Shown piece by piece: positions 49,626 through 58,870 of a DNA stretch of 64,000 nt. The notes under the pieces were generated by a model. That model did not search any database. It had not been told where the DNA came from and saw only the letters and a program-made list of their open reading frames with translations. Position 1 is the stretch's first letter. Each line of letters starts with the position of its first letter. A program made the position numbers and the translations under genes. Origin of the DNA: Actinophytocola sp044466355 (GTDB taxonomy: Bacteria; Actinomycetota; Actinomycetes; Mycobacteriales; Pseudonocardiaceae); the NCBI RefSeq assembly GCF_044466355.1, contig NZ_JBITMQ010000001.1, positions 1,240,001 through 1,304,000 of the forward strand, given 5' to 3'.

Positions 49626-52519
49626 CCGGCCCGTACGCGTTCGGCGACCGGATCGACCAGCTCGTGGGGCGTCATGCCGCCGCCACGCCCGCCGCGATCG
49701 CGGTCGAGCAGGGCCGGGAGACGCTCGACTACGGAACCTTGTGGCGGCGATCCGGCTCGGTCGCGGTGGGCCTCGCCGACAGGGCGGTCGGCGGTGGCGA
49801 CGTGGTGGCGGTGCACCTGCCCCGGTCGCCCGACCGGGTCGTCGCGCTGCTCGGGGTGCTGCGCTCGGGCGCGGCGTACGTCGCGCTCGACCCGGCGTGG
49901 CCCGAGGAGCGGCGGGCCGACGTGATCGCGCGCAGCCGTGCCGCGCTCGTCATCGGCGAGGCGGAGCTGGCGGAGCTGGCGGCCACGGAGCCCCGCCCGC
50001 TGCCGGAACCGGCCGACGGGACCGCCCCGGCCAGCGTCTTCTACACCTCGGGCTCGACCGGCCGGCCCAAGGGCGTGGTGGTGACCCACCGCGGGTGCGT
50101 GCGGATCCTCGTGGGCTGCCCGACCCTGCCGATGGCCGCGGACACCGTGTTCCTGCAGGCCGCGCCCGTGCCGTGGGACATGCACTCGTTCGAGCTGTGG
50201 GGTGCGCTGGTGAACGGCGGCCGCGCCGTGCTGCTCGACCGGGACGCGCCCGCACTGGATCTCGATGCCCTGCGCACCGCCATCGACAGCGGCGTGAACA
50301 CCCTGTGGCTGACCAGCTCGCTGTTCAACGTGTTCGCCGACGAGGCGCCGGAGGTGTTCCGCGGCGTCCGGCTGCTCGCCGTCGGCGGGGAGAAGGTCTC
50401 GCCCGCGCACATGCGCCGCGCGCTGGCGGCCGCGCCGGACGTGCTGGCGGTCAACGGGTACGGACCCGCCGAGTGCAGCATGCTCGCCACCAGTCACGTG
50501 ATCCGGCGCGCCGACGTCGAGGCCGACGACGTGCCGATCGGAAAACCGTTGCCGCACACCGGTTTCCTCCTGCTCGACGGGGCAGGCAGGCGGGTGGCCG
50601 ACGGGCCGGGGGAGATCGCGCTGACCGGGGACGGGCTGGCCGTCGGCTACCTCGGCGACCCCGAGGAGACGGCGCGACGGTTCGTCGAGGTCGACGGCCG
50701 TCGCTGCTACCGCACCGGTGACGTCGGCGTCGTGGACGACGAGGGCCTGCTGCGGTACCGGGGACGCGCGGACCGCCAGGTGAAGGTCCACGGCGTGCGG
50801 GTCGAGCCCGGCGAAGTGGAGACCGCGCTGGTCGCCCACCCCGACGTCACGGCCGCGCGCGTGGCCGCGGTGCCCGGCCATGGTGCACTGGGCTGCGTTT
50901 ACACCACAGTGGACGGTGCGCCGTTGCCGGTGCCCGCGTTGCGCGAGTTCCTCGGCAGGACGTTGGTCTCGGCGATGATCCCGACCGTGCTCGCGCACGT
51001 GGCGAGGATGCCACTCGGCGCGACCGGCAAGGTCGACCCCGGCGCGGTGGCCCGGCTGCTGGCCGAGACCGCCGGTCCCGCGTCCGAGGTGGACCCGGAG
51101 ACGGATGTCATCGCGGCGGGGATGAGCTCACTCGACGCCGTGCGGCTCGCGGCCCGGCTGAGCGTGAGTACCGGTGGCCGGATCACCGTCGCCGACGTGT
51201 ACCGGCTGCGCACCCGGGCGGCGATCGAGGCGCACGGCCGGGCCAACGCGGAACGGACCGACCGGATCACGCCGACCACAGCGGCCGCGCAGGCCCCTCT
51301 TTCCCGTGCCCAGGAACGGTTCTGGCTCGCCGAGCAGACCGCGCCGGGGGCGTGCGACAACCTGATCGTGCTCGCCTGGCTGCTGCGCGGCCCACTGGAC
51401 GTCGACCGGCTCGCCGCGGCGCTGCGCACCGTCGTCGACCGGCACCCGGTGCTGAGGACGGTCTACCCGTGGGACGGTGACCTGCCGGTGCAGCGGGTCC
51501 TCGACACCGGCGGCGACTGGTGCCCCCTGGAGCGGGTCGACGCGCCCCCCGGCCTGCCGGTCGGCGACGTCGCCGCGCACGTAACCGCGGACTGGTGGGA
51601 CACACCGTTCGACCTCGAGGCGGAGATCCCGGTCGGGGCGCGGCTCGTCGACCTGACCGGCGACACCCACCTGCTGTGCCTGCGGTTCCACCACGTCGCG
51701 TTCGACGGGTGGTCGGAACGGGTGCTGCTGGCCGACCTGCGCGCTGCCTACGCCGGAGAGCCGCCGCCGGCCGGTGCCGTCACCTACGCCGACTACGGTG
51801 CGTGGGAACGGGACCGCCTCGACCGGTGGGCACGGGCCGACCTGCCGCACTGGCGTCGCGTGCTCGCCGACCCACCGAAGCCGTTCCTCCCGGCACCCGC
51901 CGCGGCCGACGAGGAGGTCACCCGGCACGAGCTGGTGCTGCGGATCCCGGCCGGTACCGTGCGTGCCGCCACGGAGGCGGCCAACGGCCTGGCGGTCGCC
52001 GCGCTGGTGGCCGCCGCGGGCCGGGCGCTGTCCGGGACCTTCGGGGTCGCCGACGTCTGTGTCGGCACCGCGACGGCGGGCCGGTTCGTCCCGGAGGCCG
52101 AGGAGCTGGTGGGCTACTTCGTCAACCCCGTGCCCGTCGTGCTCACCGCGGTCGCCGACCGGTCGCTCGACGGCGTCGTCGACGAGGTCCTCACGGCCCT
52201 GGACCACACCCGCACCCCCTTCGACGAACTCGTGCGGGTCCTCCGCCCCGACCGTGACCGCCACCCCTGGTTCCAGGTGTGGGCGGTGATGCAGAGCCCG
52301 CGCCCGCACGGCGAGCTGGCTCCCGGCCTGACCGTCGAGCCCGTCCGGGTGCGCCCGCCGCGCACCGCGCTGGAGCTGATGTTCGACACCACCCCGCAAC
52401 CGGACGGTTCGTGGGAGGTGGTCCTGCTCTGGCGCGCCGACGGGATCAGCGCCGATACCGCCGGGGAGCTCCTGTCCCGCCTGCACAAGGCGGTGGCGGA
52501 GCTGCCCATCACCGGATGA
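49622..52519 (+). CDS. NRPS with unusual order adenylation - carrier - condensation (A-PCP-C)
   Basis: A 965-residue NRPS. The adenylation domain spans about 10-490 (FYTSGSTGRPKGVV, NGYGPAE, YRTGDVG, A10 GATGKVD). The carrier spans about 490-540 (AAGMSSLDAV). The condensation domain spans about 560-965, with intact active site RFHHVAFDG. Condensation last, with no thioesterase, means either in-trans pairing or release by attack of a free amine on the carrier-bound chain, as in VibH-type chemistry (inference). Manually read pocket: D-M-F-W-L-V-G-M-L; substrate not assigned. Its stop lies inside the strong bidirectional hairpin. Confidence 0.93.
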   Translation: MTGPYAFGDRIDQLVGRHAAATPAAIAVEQGRETLDYGTLWRRSGSVAVGLADRAVGGGDVVAVHLPRSPDRVVALLGVLRSGAAYVALDPAWPEERRADVIARSRAALVIGEAELAELAATEPRPLPEPADGTAPASVFYTSGSTGRPKGVVVTHRGCVRILVGCPTLPMAADTVFLQAAPVPWDMHSFELWGALVNGGRAVLLDRDAPALDLDALRTAIDSGVNTLWLTSSLFNVFADEAPEVFRGVRLLAVGGEKVSPAHMRRALAAAPDVLAVNGYGPAECSMLATSHVIRRADVEADDVPIGKPLPHTGFLLLDGAGRRVADGPGEIALTGDGLAVGYLGDPEETARRFVEVDGRRCYRTGDVGVVDDEGLLRYRGRADRQVKVHGVRVEPGEVETALVAHPDVTAARVAAVPGHGALGCVYTTVDGAPLPVPALREFLGRTLVSAMIPTVLAHVARMPLGATGKVDPGAVARLLAETAGPASEVDPETDVIAAGMSSLDAVRLAARLSVSTGGRITVADVYRLRTRAAIEAHGRANAERTDRITPTTAAAQAPLSRAQERFWLAEQTAPGACDNLIVLAWLLRGPLDVDRLAAALRTVVDRHPVLRTVYPWDGDLPVQRVLDTGGDWCPLERVDAPPGLPVGDVAAHVTADWWDTPFDLEAEIPVGARLVDLTGDTHLLCLRFHHVAFDGWSERVLLADLRAAYAGEPPPAGAVTYADYGAWERDRLDRWARADLPHWRRVLADPPKPFLPAPAAADEEVTRHELVLRIPAGTVRAATEAANGLAVAALVAAAGRALSGTFGVADVCVGTATAGRFVPEAEELVGYFVNPVPVVLTAVADRSLDGVVDEVLTALDHTRTPFDELVRVLRPDRDRHPWFQVWAVMQSPRPHGELAPGLTVEPVRVRPPRTALELMFDTTPQPDGSWEVVLLWRADGISADTAGELLSRLHKAVAELPITG

Positions 52520-52545
52520 CCACGGGCACACCCGTGGTCATCCGG
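52512..52545. terminator. Strong bidirectional hairpin between NRPS and methyltransferase
   Basis: A perfect 15-bp stem (CCGGATGACCACGGG with its complement) and CACA loop lie between convergent genes; the NRPS stop codon is within the left arm. Confidence 0.85.
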
Positions 52546-52550
52546 GGCCG

Positions 52551-53399
52551 TCAGCGGGGCTTGGTCGCGACCACGAACAGGTTGTTGCCGCGCTCGGCCA
52601 GGCCCGGCTCACCGAGCAGCCGCAGCTCGAGCGACTTGATCCGGTCGTAGGTCTCGCCGTCGGTGAACACCTGCCTGACCAGGCCGCTCGAACCGTCCAG
52701 CTGCGTCTCCTGGAAACCGGGGTAGACCGCCACCGGGAAGCCGGTGCTCGTGGTGACGGGCAGGCCGATCTCGTTGAGCGTGCCGGTCAGCTGCGACGGC
52801 GTGAACATGTTCATCACCGGCATGCCCGGCGCGAACCGCGCCCGGTGGTCCAGCGCCGCGCTCTCGGCCTCGTCCAGGGCGCCGGTGAGCACGTTGAAGA
52901 ACACCGCGTGGTACCGGTTCGGCACCACGAGCACCGCCTGGCCGCCCGGCTTGAGCGCCGCCGCGATCTGGCGGAGCACATCCGGCACGTCGGCGACGAA
53001 GCCGAGCACGTTGTGGAAGCTGATGGCCAGGTCGAACTGGCCGTCGGTGACGCTGTCGCTCAGGTTGGCGAGGTCGCCCTGACGCACGGTGAGCCGGTCG
53101 GCGTAGCCGTGCTCGACCGCCTTGGCCCGCGCGTGCCGGGTCATGTCCGTGGAGAGGTCGTAGAGCAGGCCCGTCATGTCCGGCCGGTGCCGCAGCAGCC
53201 GGTCGGTCCACCGGCCGGTGCCGCCGCCCGCGTCCAGGAGCGTGGCGCCGGCGGGGACCGTCGGCAGCACGTACCGCTGCAACGCCTCCCACAGCAGCTC
53301 ATCCGACAGGCGCCAGTAGACCTGCTCGTCGACGCGGTCGTATCCGTCCGCCTTGACCCGGAAGTACTCGGTGACCTCGTCGGTGTAGCTCAGCGTCAT
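52551..53399 (-). CDS. SAM-dependent class I methyltransferase
   Basis: A 282-residue Rossmann-like methyltransferase: motif I LLDAGGGTGRWTDRLL, acidic post-I loop YDLSTDMTRHARA, FDLAISFHNVLGFV and LKPGGQAVLVVPN. Start ATG at 53399 with GGAAGG upstream; a longer frame to 53489 crosses the AT-rich promoter. It is convergent with the NRPS operon and divergent from the AspRS gene, so it is plausibly a tailoring enzyme of the cluster. Target atom unknown. Confidence 0.9.
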   Translation of the reverse strand: MTLSYTDEVTEYFRVKADGYDRVDEQVYWRLSDELLWEALQRYVLPTVPAGATLLDAGGGTGRWTDRLLRHRPDMTGLLYDLSTDMTRHARAKAVEHGYADRLTVRQGDLANLSDSVTDGQFDLAISFHNVLGFVADVPDVLRQIAAALKPGGQAVLVVPNRYHAVFFNVLTGALDEAESAALDHRARFAPGMPVMNMFTPSQLTGTLNEIGLPVTTSTGFPVAVYPGFQETQLDGSSGLVRQVFTDGETYDRIKSLELRLLGEPGLAERGNNLFVVATKPR

Positions 53400-53606
53400 G
53401 ACAAACCTTCCGGTAAAAGCGAGAAGAAAGAGCGTGGATCGAATATCCGTGTTCTTTTTTCGCCGGTGAGAAATTCCTGTTGATGGCAATACTAGATACG
53501 GGGCTCAAGACCCACTCAAATCGCGGTCGAAACATCGCTCGTCCTGCGCTGAGCAGCGCCGCGATCCAGTAACCTCTGCCTGCGGATCCAACGAGGGGAC
53601 TTTGTG

Positions 53607-54917
53607 ATGCCAAGGACGCTGGTGGCCGATCTCGACGCGCACATCGGTCAGCAGGTGACCGTGTGCGGGTGGGTGAACTCGTTGCGGCTGCAGCGCAAGC
53701 TCCAGTTCGTGATCGTGCGCGACCACACCGGTATGGTGCAGGTCACGCACCGGCGCCCGGACGGCGGCAGCGAGCTGGAGGAGCTGATCGAGCACGGCAT
53801 GCCGCCCGAGTCCGCGGTCGTGGTCACCGGCACGGTTGTGGCCAACGAGGTCGTGAAACTCGGCGGCGTGGAGGTCGTGCCGACCCGTATCGAGGTCGTG
53901 AGTCAGGCGGACACGCCGCTTCCCGTCGACCGGAATTCGGGCATCGACCACCGGCTGGACTGGCGTTTTCTCGACCTGCGCAGGCCAGAGCAGCGGCTGG
54001 TGTTCGAGGTGTCGAACACGGTCGAGCAGGCGATGCGGGAGTTCGCGCAGCAGGCGGGCTGCACCGAGATCCACACGCCGAAGCTGATGGGCACCGCGTC
54101 CGAGTCCGGGGCCGAGGTGTTCGCCGTCAAGTACTTCGACCGCACCGCCTACCTCGCGCAGTCGCCCCAGTTCTACAAGCAGATGGCGATCGCCGCTGGC
54201 ATCGACCGGGTCTTCGAGATCGGTCCGGTGTTCCGCGCGGAGCCGTCCTACACCGCGCGGCACGCCACGGAGTTCACCGGCGTCGACGTCGAGCTGGCCT
54301 GGATCGACGGCGCCGACGACGTGATGCGGTTCGAGGAGCGGATGCTCGCGCACGCGCTCGCCGCGGTGCGGGACCGGCACGGCGAGCGCATCGTCGAGTC
54401 GCTGGGGCGGGAGGTGGTGGTGCCCGAGATCCCGTTCCCGCGCTACACGATGGCCGAGGCGCTCAAGCTGCTGCGTGAGCGGGGCTGGGACCCGTCGGGG
54501 GAGAAGGTCGACCTGGACCCGGAGGGCGAGCGGAGCCTCTCTGCGCTGGTGCGGGAGCGGCACGGGCACGAGTTCGTCTTCGTCACGGAGTTCCCGGTGT
54601 CGGTCCGGCCGTTCTACCACCTGCGCCCGGCGGGGAACCCCGAGGTGACCGAGAGCTTCGACCTGCTGTGGAACGGCATCGAGATCACCACCGGCGCACA
54701 GCGCGAGCACCGCTACGACGTGCTGGTGCGCCAGGCCGAGGAGAAGGGCCTCGGCATCGAGCCCCTTCGCTCGTATGTGGACTGTTTCCGGTTCGGCGCC
54801 CCACCGCACGGCGGGCTGGGCGCGGGGCTCAACCGGATCGTGATGGTCCTGCTCGGCCTCGACAGCATCCGGGAGTCGACGTTCCTTTTCCGGGGGCCCA
54901 ACCGGCTGGCCCCCTGA
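53607..54917 (+). CDS. aspS: Archaeal-type aspartyl-tRNA synthetase
   Basis: A 436-residue AspRS of the compact archaeal/eukaryotic type, lacking the GAD insertion of the bacterial enzyme (about 590 residues). N-terminal OB-fold (VTVCGWVNSLRLQRKLQFVIVRD), intact Asp-recognition QSPQFYKQ, motif 2 FEIGPVFRAEPSYTARHATEF and motif 3 GLGAGLNRIVMVLLGL. All key residues are canonical, so it should charge tRNA with Asp. As a second, phylogenetically foreign AspRS next to an MccF-like gene it may be a drug-resistant target copy (inference). ATG at 53607 chosen over GTG at 53604 by spacing to GAGGGGA. Confidence 0.93.
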   Translation: MPRTLVADLDAHIGQQVTVCGWVNSLRLQRKLQFVIVRDHTGMVQVTHRRPDGGSELEELIEHGMPPESAVVVTGTVVANEVVKLGGVEVVPTRIEVVSQADTPLPVDRNSGIDHRLDWRFLDLRRPEQRLVFEVSNTVEQAMREFAQQAGCTEIHTPKLMGTASESGAEVFAVKYFDRTAYLAQSPQFYKQMAIAAGIDRVFEIGPVFRAEPSYTARHATEFTGVDVELAWIDGADDVMRFEERMLAHALAAVRDRHGERIVESLGREVVVPEIPFPRYTMAEALKLLRERGWDPSGEKVDLDPEGERSLSALVRERHGHEFVFVTEFPVSVRPFYHLRPAGNPEVTESFDLLWNGIEITTGAQREHRYDVLVRQAEEKGLGIEPLRSYVDCFRFGAPPHGGLGAGLNRIVMVLLGLDSIRESTFLFRGPNRLAP

Positions 54918-55046
54918 CCGACGGGCCGGCGGTACCGGACGTGTCCACTGTGGAACGTCCGGTCCCACCCGGATGGTACTTGCGCTCGGCGCCGCGTGCC
55001 GGTATTACCTCGTGGGTACGAGATCCGGGTTCGGAAAGAGGTCGGC

Positions 55047-56846
55047 ATGCGAAAGCGTCGTTTCGGATCGACACTCTCGGTGGGGCTGCTGCTCGCCGCG
55101 ACACTGACCGCCGGTGTCGTCCCGGCGAGCGCCGAGACATCGGCTGAGCAGCCGTTGGCGGTCGGCCGGGGCGGCGCGGTCGTGTCCGACACGCTCGAGT
55201 CGACCGAGGCCGGGATCGAGGTGCTGCGCCGGGGTGGCACGGCGGCGGACGCCGCGGTGGCCGTCGCGGCGACCCTCGGTGTCACCGACCCGTTCGTCGC
55301 GGGTCTCGGCGGCGGTGGTTTCTTCGTCCACTACGACGCGCGCACGCGCCAGGTCTCGACGATCGACGGCCGGGAGACCACCCCGATGGCCGGCGGCGAG
55401 ACGATGTTCATCGACCCGGCGACTGGCGAGCCGTATCCGTTCGCCACCGCCGTCACCAGCGGCCTGTCGGTCGGGGTGCCCGGCATGCTGGCGACGTGGG
55501 AGCGCGCGCTGCAGCGGTGGGGCACCCGCGACCTCGACGAGATGCTCCAGCCCGCGATCCGCGTCGCCGAGGCCGGCTTCCCGCTCGACGACGCCGTTCG
55601 CCGCCAGATCGTCTCGAACGCCGACCGGCTCGCCCAGTTCACCTCCAGCGCCGAGCTGTTCCTGCCCGGCGGCGAGGTGCCCGAGGTCGGCACGCTGATG
55701 CGCAACCCGGATCTCGCCGACACCTACCGCGAGATCGCCGAACAGGGCACCGACGCGTTCTACACCGGCGACATCGGCGCTGACATGGTCACGGCGGTGC
55801 GCACACCGCCGCTCGCGCCGGACGCCACCATCGACCCACCGGCCGGGCTGATGACCGAGGCCGACGTGGCGGCCTACCGCGCGATCGACCGCGCCCCGAC
55901 GCACCTGCGCTACCGCGGCTACGACGTCTACGGCATGGCGCCCCCGTCCAGCGGCGGCATCACCGTGGGGGAGGCGCTCAACATCCTCGAGCGCTTCGAC
56001 CTGTCCGGAATGGACCGGGCGCAGGCCCTGCACCACTACCTGGAGGCCAGCCGCCTCGCGTTCGCCGACCGCAACCGCTACATCGGTGACGCGGACTACG
56101 TGGACGTGCCGCAGCGGCAGCTGCTGTCCGACCGGTTCGCCAAGCAGCGTGCGTGCGAGATCGACCCGGCCGCGGCGGGCGTGAGCCCGGTCGCGCCCGG
56201 CGACCCGTTCGGTGGCGGCGCGTGCGGGCAGGCCGGCACGGTCACCCCGAGCAGGCAGGAAGGTACGCACACCAACCACTTCGTCGTCAGTGACCGGTGG
56301 GGGAACGTCGTCTCCTACACGAACACGATCGAGCAGCTCGGCGGCAGCGGCATCGTCGTCCCCGGCCGCGGGTTCCTGCTCAACAACGAGCTGACCGACT
56401 TCAACTTCGCGCCGACGCAGGGCGACGCACCCGACCCGAACCTCGCCGAGCCCGGCAAGCGGCCGCGGTCGAGCATGTCGCCGACGATCGTCCTCCACCA
56501 CGGCAAGCCGTTCCTCGCGGTCGGCTCGCCCGGCGGGTCGACGATCATCACGACCGTCCTGCAGATCCTGGTCAACCGGATCGACCTCGGGATGAGCCTC
56601 CCCGAGGCGATCGCCGCACCCCGCGCCACCCAACGAAACACCCCGACGACCACCGCCGAGGCCGGGTTCATCAACGCACCGACGGGCGCCGAACTGGCGG
56701 CACTGGGCCACCGGTTCACCACCAGCTCGTCGATCGGGATCGCGGCGGGCCTGGAGTTCGGTCCACGAGGGCAGGTCACCGCGGTCGGCGAACCGACCCG
56801 CCACGGCGGCACGTCCGCGGCCGTCGTGTGGCCCGCCCGCCGCTGA
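55047..56846 (+). CDS. ggt: Secreted gamma-glutamyltransferase
   Basis: A 599-residue GGT with signal peptide (residues 1-28, cleavage after PASA), large-subunit start GGTAADAAVAVAATLGVTDP..GLGGGGF, and the self-cleavage/nucleophile Thr in GTHTNHFVVSD. The latter differs from the usual TTHxSVVD by Asn at the second position. The oxyanion motif is GSPGGS. GGTs hydrolyse or transfer gamma-glutamyl groups outside the cytoplasm. ATG at 55047 follows GAAAGAG. It lies 129 nt after the AspRS gene in the same direction. It could trim a gamma-glutamyl protecting group of the neighbouring pathway product, or simply be housekeeping. Confidence 0.92.
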   Translation: MRKRRFGSTLSVGLLLAATLTAGVVPASAETSAEQPLAVGRGGAVVSDTLESTEAGIEVLRRGGTAADAAVAVAATLGVTDPFVAGLGGGGFFVHYDARTRQVSTIDGRETTPMAGGETMFIDPATGEPYPFATAVTSGLSVGVPGMLATWERALQRWGTRDLDEMLQPAIRVAEAGFPLDDAVRRQIVSNADRLAQFTSSAELFLPGGEVPEVGTLMRNPDLADTYREIAEQGTDAFYTGDIGADMVTAVRTPPLAPDATIDPPAGLMTEADVAAYRAIDRAPTHLRYRGYDVYGMAPPSSGGITVGEALNILERFDLSGMDRAQALHHYLEASRLAFADRNRYIGDADYVDVPQRQLLSDRFAKQRACEIDPAAAGVSPVAPGDPFGGGACGQAGTVTPSRQEGTHTNHFVVSDRWGNVVSYTNTIEQLGGSGIVVPGRGFLLNNELTDFNFAPTQGDAPDPNLAEPGKRPRSSMSPTIVLHHGKPFLAVGSPGGSTIITTVLQILVNRIDLGMSLPEAIAAPRATQRNTPTTTAEAGFINAPTGAELAALGHRFTTSSSIGIAAGLEFGPRGQVTAVGEPTRHGGTSAAVVWPARR

Positions 56847-56868
56847 CCTGACCGCACACGCCGCGCAC

Positions 56869-56900
56869 GGTGCCCGGCTCGGGTTTCCGAGCCGGGCACC
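56869..56900. terminator. Bidirectional hairpin after gamma-glutamyltransferase
   Basis: A perfect 14-bp stem (GGTGCCCGGCTCGG with its complement) with GTTT loop lies between convergent ends of ggt and the peptidase remnant. Confidence 0.85.
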
Positions 56901-56908
56901 GATCGGCG

Positions 56909-57439
56909 CTACTTCAGCCCGAACGCCCGTTCGACCGTCTGGTCGATGCGGTTGCCGGAGGCGTCGACCGCTTCGGTCCGCAGGGTGACGTACCCCGACG
57001 ACGTCTCGGCGCGTGGCAGGCGCACCGTGGCGGTGAACTCGCCTGCCGCGTCCGTGGGCCGCAGGCGTAGCCGGGTCCACGTGGTGCCGTCGTCGTAGGA
57101 GATCCAGGTGCGGACCGCCGTGACCGCCGGGTCGTCGGCGCGTTGCGGTGTCGCGCGGACCGTGAGCGTCTGCTCCTCACCGCCTCCGACCCGGTTCCGC
57201 AGGTCGACGGGGACGTCGTAGGCCAGCCTCGGCGCGGGGATGGTGCGGTTGACCTGGGACTCGGTGACCCCGAACGTCCACTCGGTCCGGGTCGACCGCG
57301 AGAACTCCCACCCCGGCGTGGTGCGGTCGACCGTCATGACCGCCCGGTACGTGCCGGGCCGCACGTCGGTGTAGAACGTGCGGTAGTAGTAGTCGTTCCT
57401 TCCGATCTCGGTGTCGCCGCGGTAGAGGACCAGCGACAT
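56909..57439 (-). pseudogene. C-terminal remnant of a subtilisin-like (S8) secreted peptidase
   Basis: About 176 codons that match only the C-terminal beta-sandwich tail seen in actinomycete S8 peptidases: LVLYRGD, PGTYRAVMTVDR, then VRTWISYDDGTTWTRL...VTLRTEAVDASGNRIDQTVERAFGL. No catalytic Asp, His or Ser domain and no signal peptide remain. The frame continues open upstream to 57805 but its sequence there is the complement of another gene's remnant. The coding tail itself is undamaged, so the loss is probably recent. Confidence 0.75.
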
Positions 57440-57494
57440 GTCGTCGTCATCTTCGCGTGGTGCCGGGAAACTCCCGCCGGTTTCGTGCACCGCC

Positions 57495-58414
57495 CCGATC
57501 GCACGCTGTCGACCGACGTCACCCGCGAGGAGCGGCTGAGGCACTGGAACGACCTGTACGACAACGGCCACGGGGCCGCTCTCTACATGGGCAACTACCG
57601 CGACACGATGATGGAGGCCGGTCCCAACCGGGAGCTGTCCGAGTTCGTCGCCGACCGGATCCGGCAGCGCGTCCACGATCCCGAGGTCGCCGAGCTGCTC
57701 ATCCCGAAGGACCACGGCTTTGGCAACAAGCGGGTCGCGGGCGAGTCCGGCTTCTACGAGGTCTTCAACCGGGACAACGTCGAGCTGGTCGACCTGATGG
57801 CCCATCCCATCCGGGAGGTCACCGAAACCGGCATCCGCCTGGACGTCGGCGACGACGTACGCGACCTCGACCTCGACGTCATCGTCTACGCGACCGGTTT
57901 CGACGCCGTCACCGGTCCCTTCGACCGCATCGACTTCCGCGGCGTCGGCGGCGTGCGGCTGACGGAACAGTGGAAGGACGGACCCGAGACCTGCGTTGGC
58001 GTCCAGGTCACGAACTTCCCCAACCTCTTCATGCTGGTGGGCCCCCAGTCAGGCTCCGCGACGGCCAACTTCCCGCGTGGGATCGAGGACGTCGTCAACT
58101 GGATGACCGAGACCGTGCGCCACATCAGGGCCAACGACATCGTCCGGTTCGAGGGCACGCGCGAGGCGGAGATCGCCTGGGTGGACCACGTGCGCGAGAT
58201 CAACAGCAAGCTCCTGCTGGCCCACTCGAAGTCGTGGTTCAACGGCCACAACATGAACCTCGACCGCGACGACAACCCGCGCGTGATGGTCTACCTGGGT
58301 GGCGCTCCCCGCTACCGGCGGCGACTCCAGGAGGAGATCGACGCCGGTTACCCGAGCTTCGACCTCCGCACGGCACGAGAACAGGGCGAGGGAGATCCGG
58401 ACATCGCGGTGTGA
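57495..58414 (+). pseudogene. C-terminal remnant of a Baeyer-Villiger-type flavin monooxygenase
   Basis: About 300 codons matching the second half of cyclohexanone-monooxygenase-like enzymes: KIR-like VADRIRQRVHDPEVAELLIPKDHGFGNKR, FNRDNVELVDL, the ATG motif VIVYATGFDAVTG, FPNLFMLVGPQSG, and the C-terminal cap. The first half, with the FAD and NADPH GxGxxG motifs and the BVMO fingerprint, is absent. No credible start codon exists. It abuts the S8 peptidase remnant head-to-head, so one deletion could have removed both N-termini. Confidence 0.78.
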
Positions 58415-58462
58415 CGGGGACGCGGCGCCCTCAGGCCCGTCGCGCGCTCGCGGGGACCTGGC

Positions 58463-58735
58463 TCACTCCTTGCGGGCGTTGCGGCAGGCCGACAGGTAGG
58501 CCACACTCGCCACGATGTACGGCACGACGTAGTTGACGACGATCCGTACCCAGGTCATCCCGGTCATGTCCCCGGCGACGATCACCCCGGCCTGGTTGAC
58601 GACCGAGATCACCGTCCCGACGACGGCGGCGACCGGAACCGCGACGCGTGCGGTGCGTCCGCGCAACACGAGGACCACCGCGTCGGTCGGCCGTGACCAC
58701 ACTGGACGCGCCACTGGTTCACCCGGACCAGCCAC
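58463..58735 (-). CDS. Small NrtS-like membrane protein
   Basis: A 90-residue protein with two hydrophobic helices (about 30-55 and 62-84) and the pattern VGTVISVVNQAG...VVNYVVPYIVASVAYLSA, which resembles the NrtS nitrate/nitrite-transporter-associated family. Start GTG at 58735. It stands alone between decayed genes, with no nitrate genes nearby. The call rests on a short motif only. Confidence 0.65.
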   Translation of the reverse strand: MAGPGEPVARPVWSRPTDAVVLVLRGRTARVAVPVAAVVGTVISVVNQAGVIVAGDMTGMTWVRIVVNYVVPYIVASVAYLSACRNARKE

Positions 58736-58870
58736 GACATCACCCCTTCCGCAACCAGTCGACCACTCGCCGATCCAGTCCGCCTTACCGGTCCGTAAAC
58801 CGCGGATGGAGTGATGCGGGCAAGCGCGGCCGGGACCCGGTCGGCCGCGCAGGTCGCGGCGCTGAGGTCG

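Noticed and set aside
57143..58414. Full-length 423-codon monooxygenase reading
   Set aside because: The first 110 or so codons are the complement of the S8 peptidase tail; only the part after about 57495 resembles a monooxygenase.
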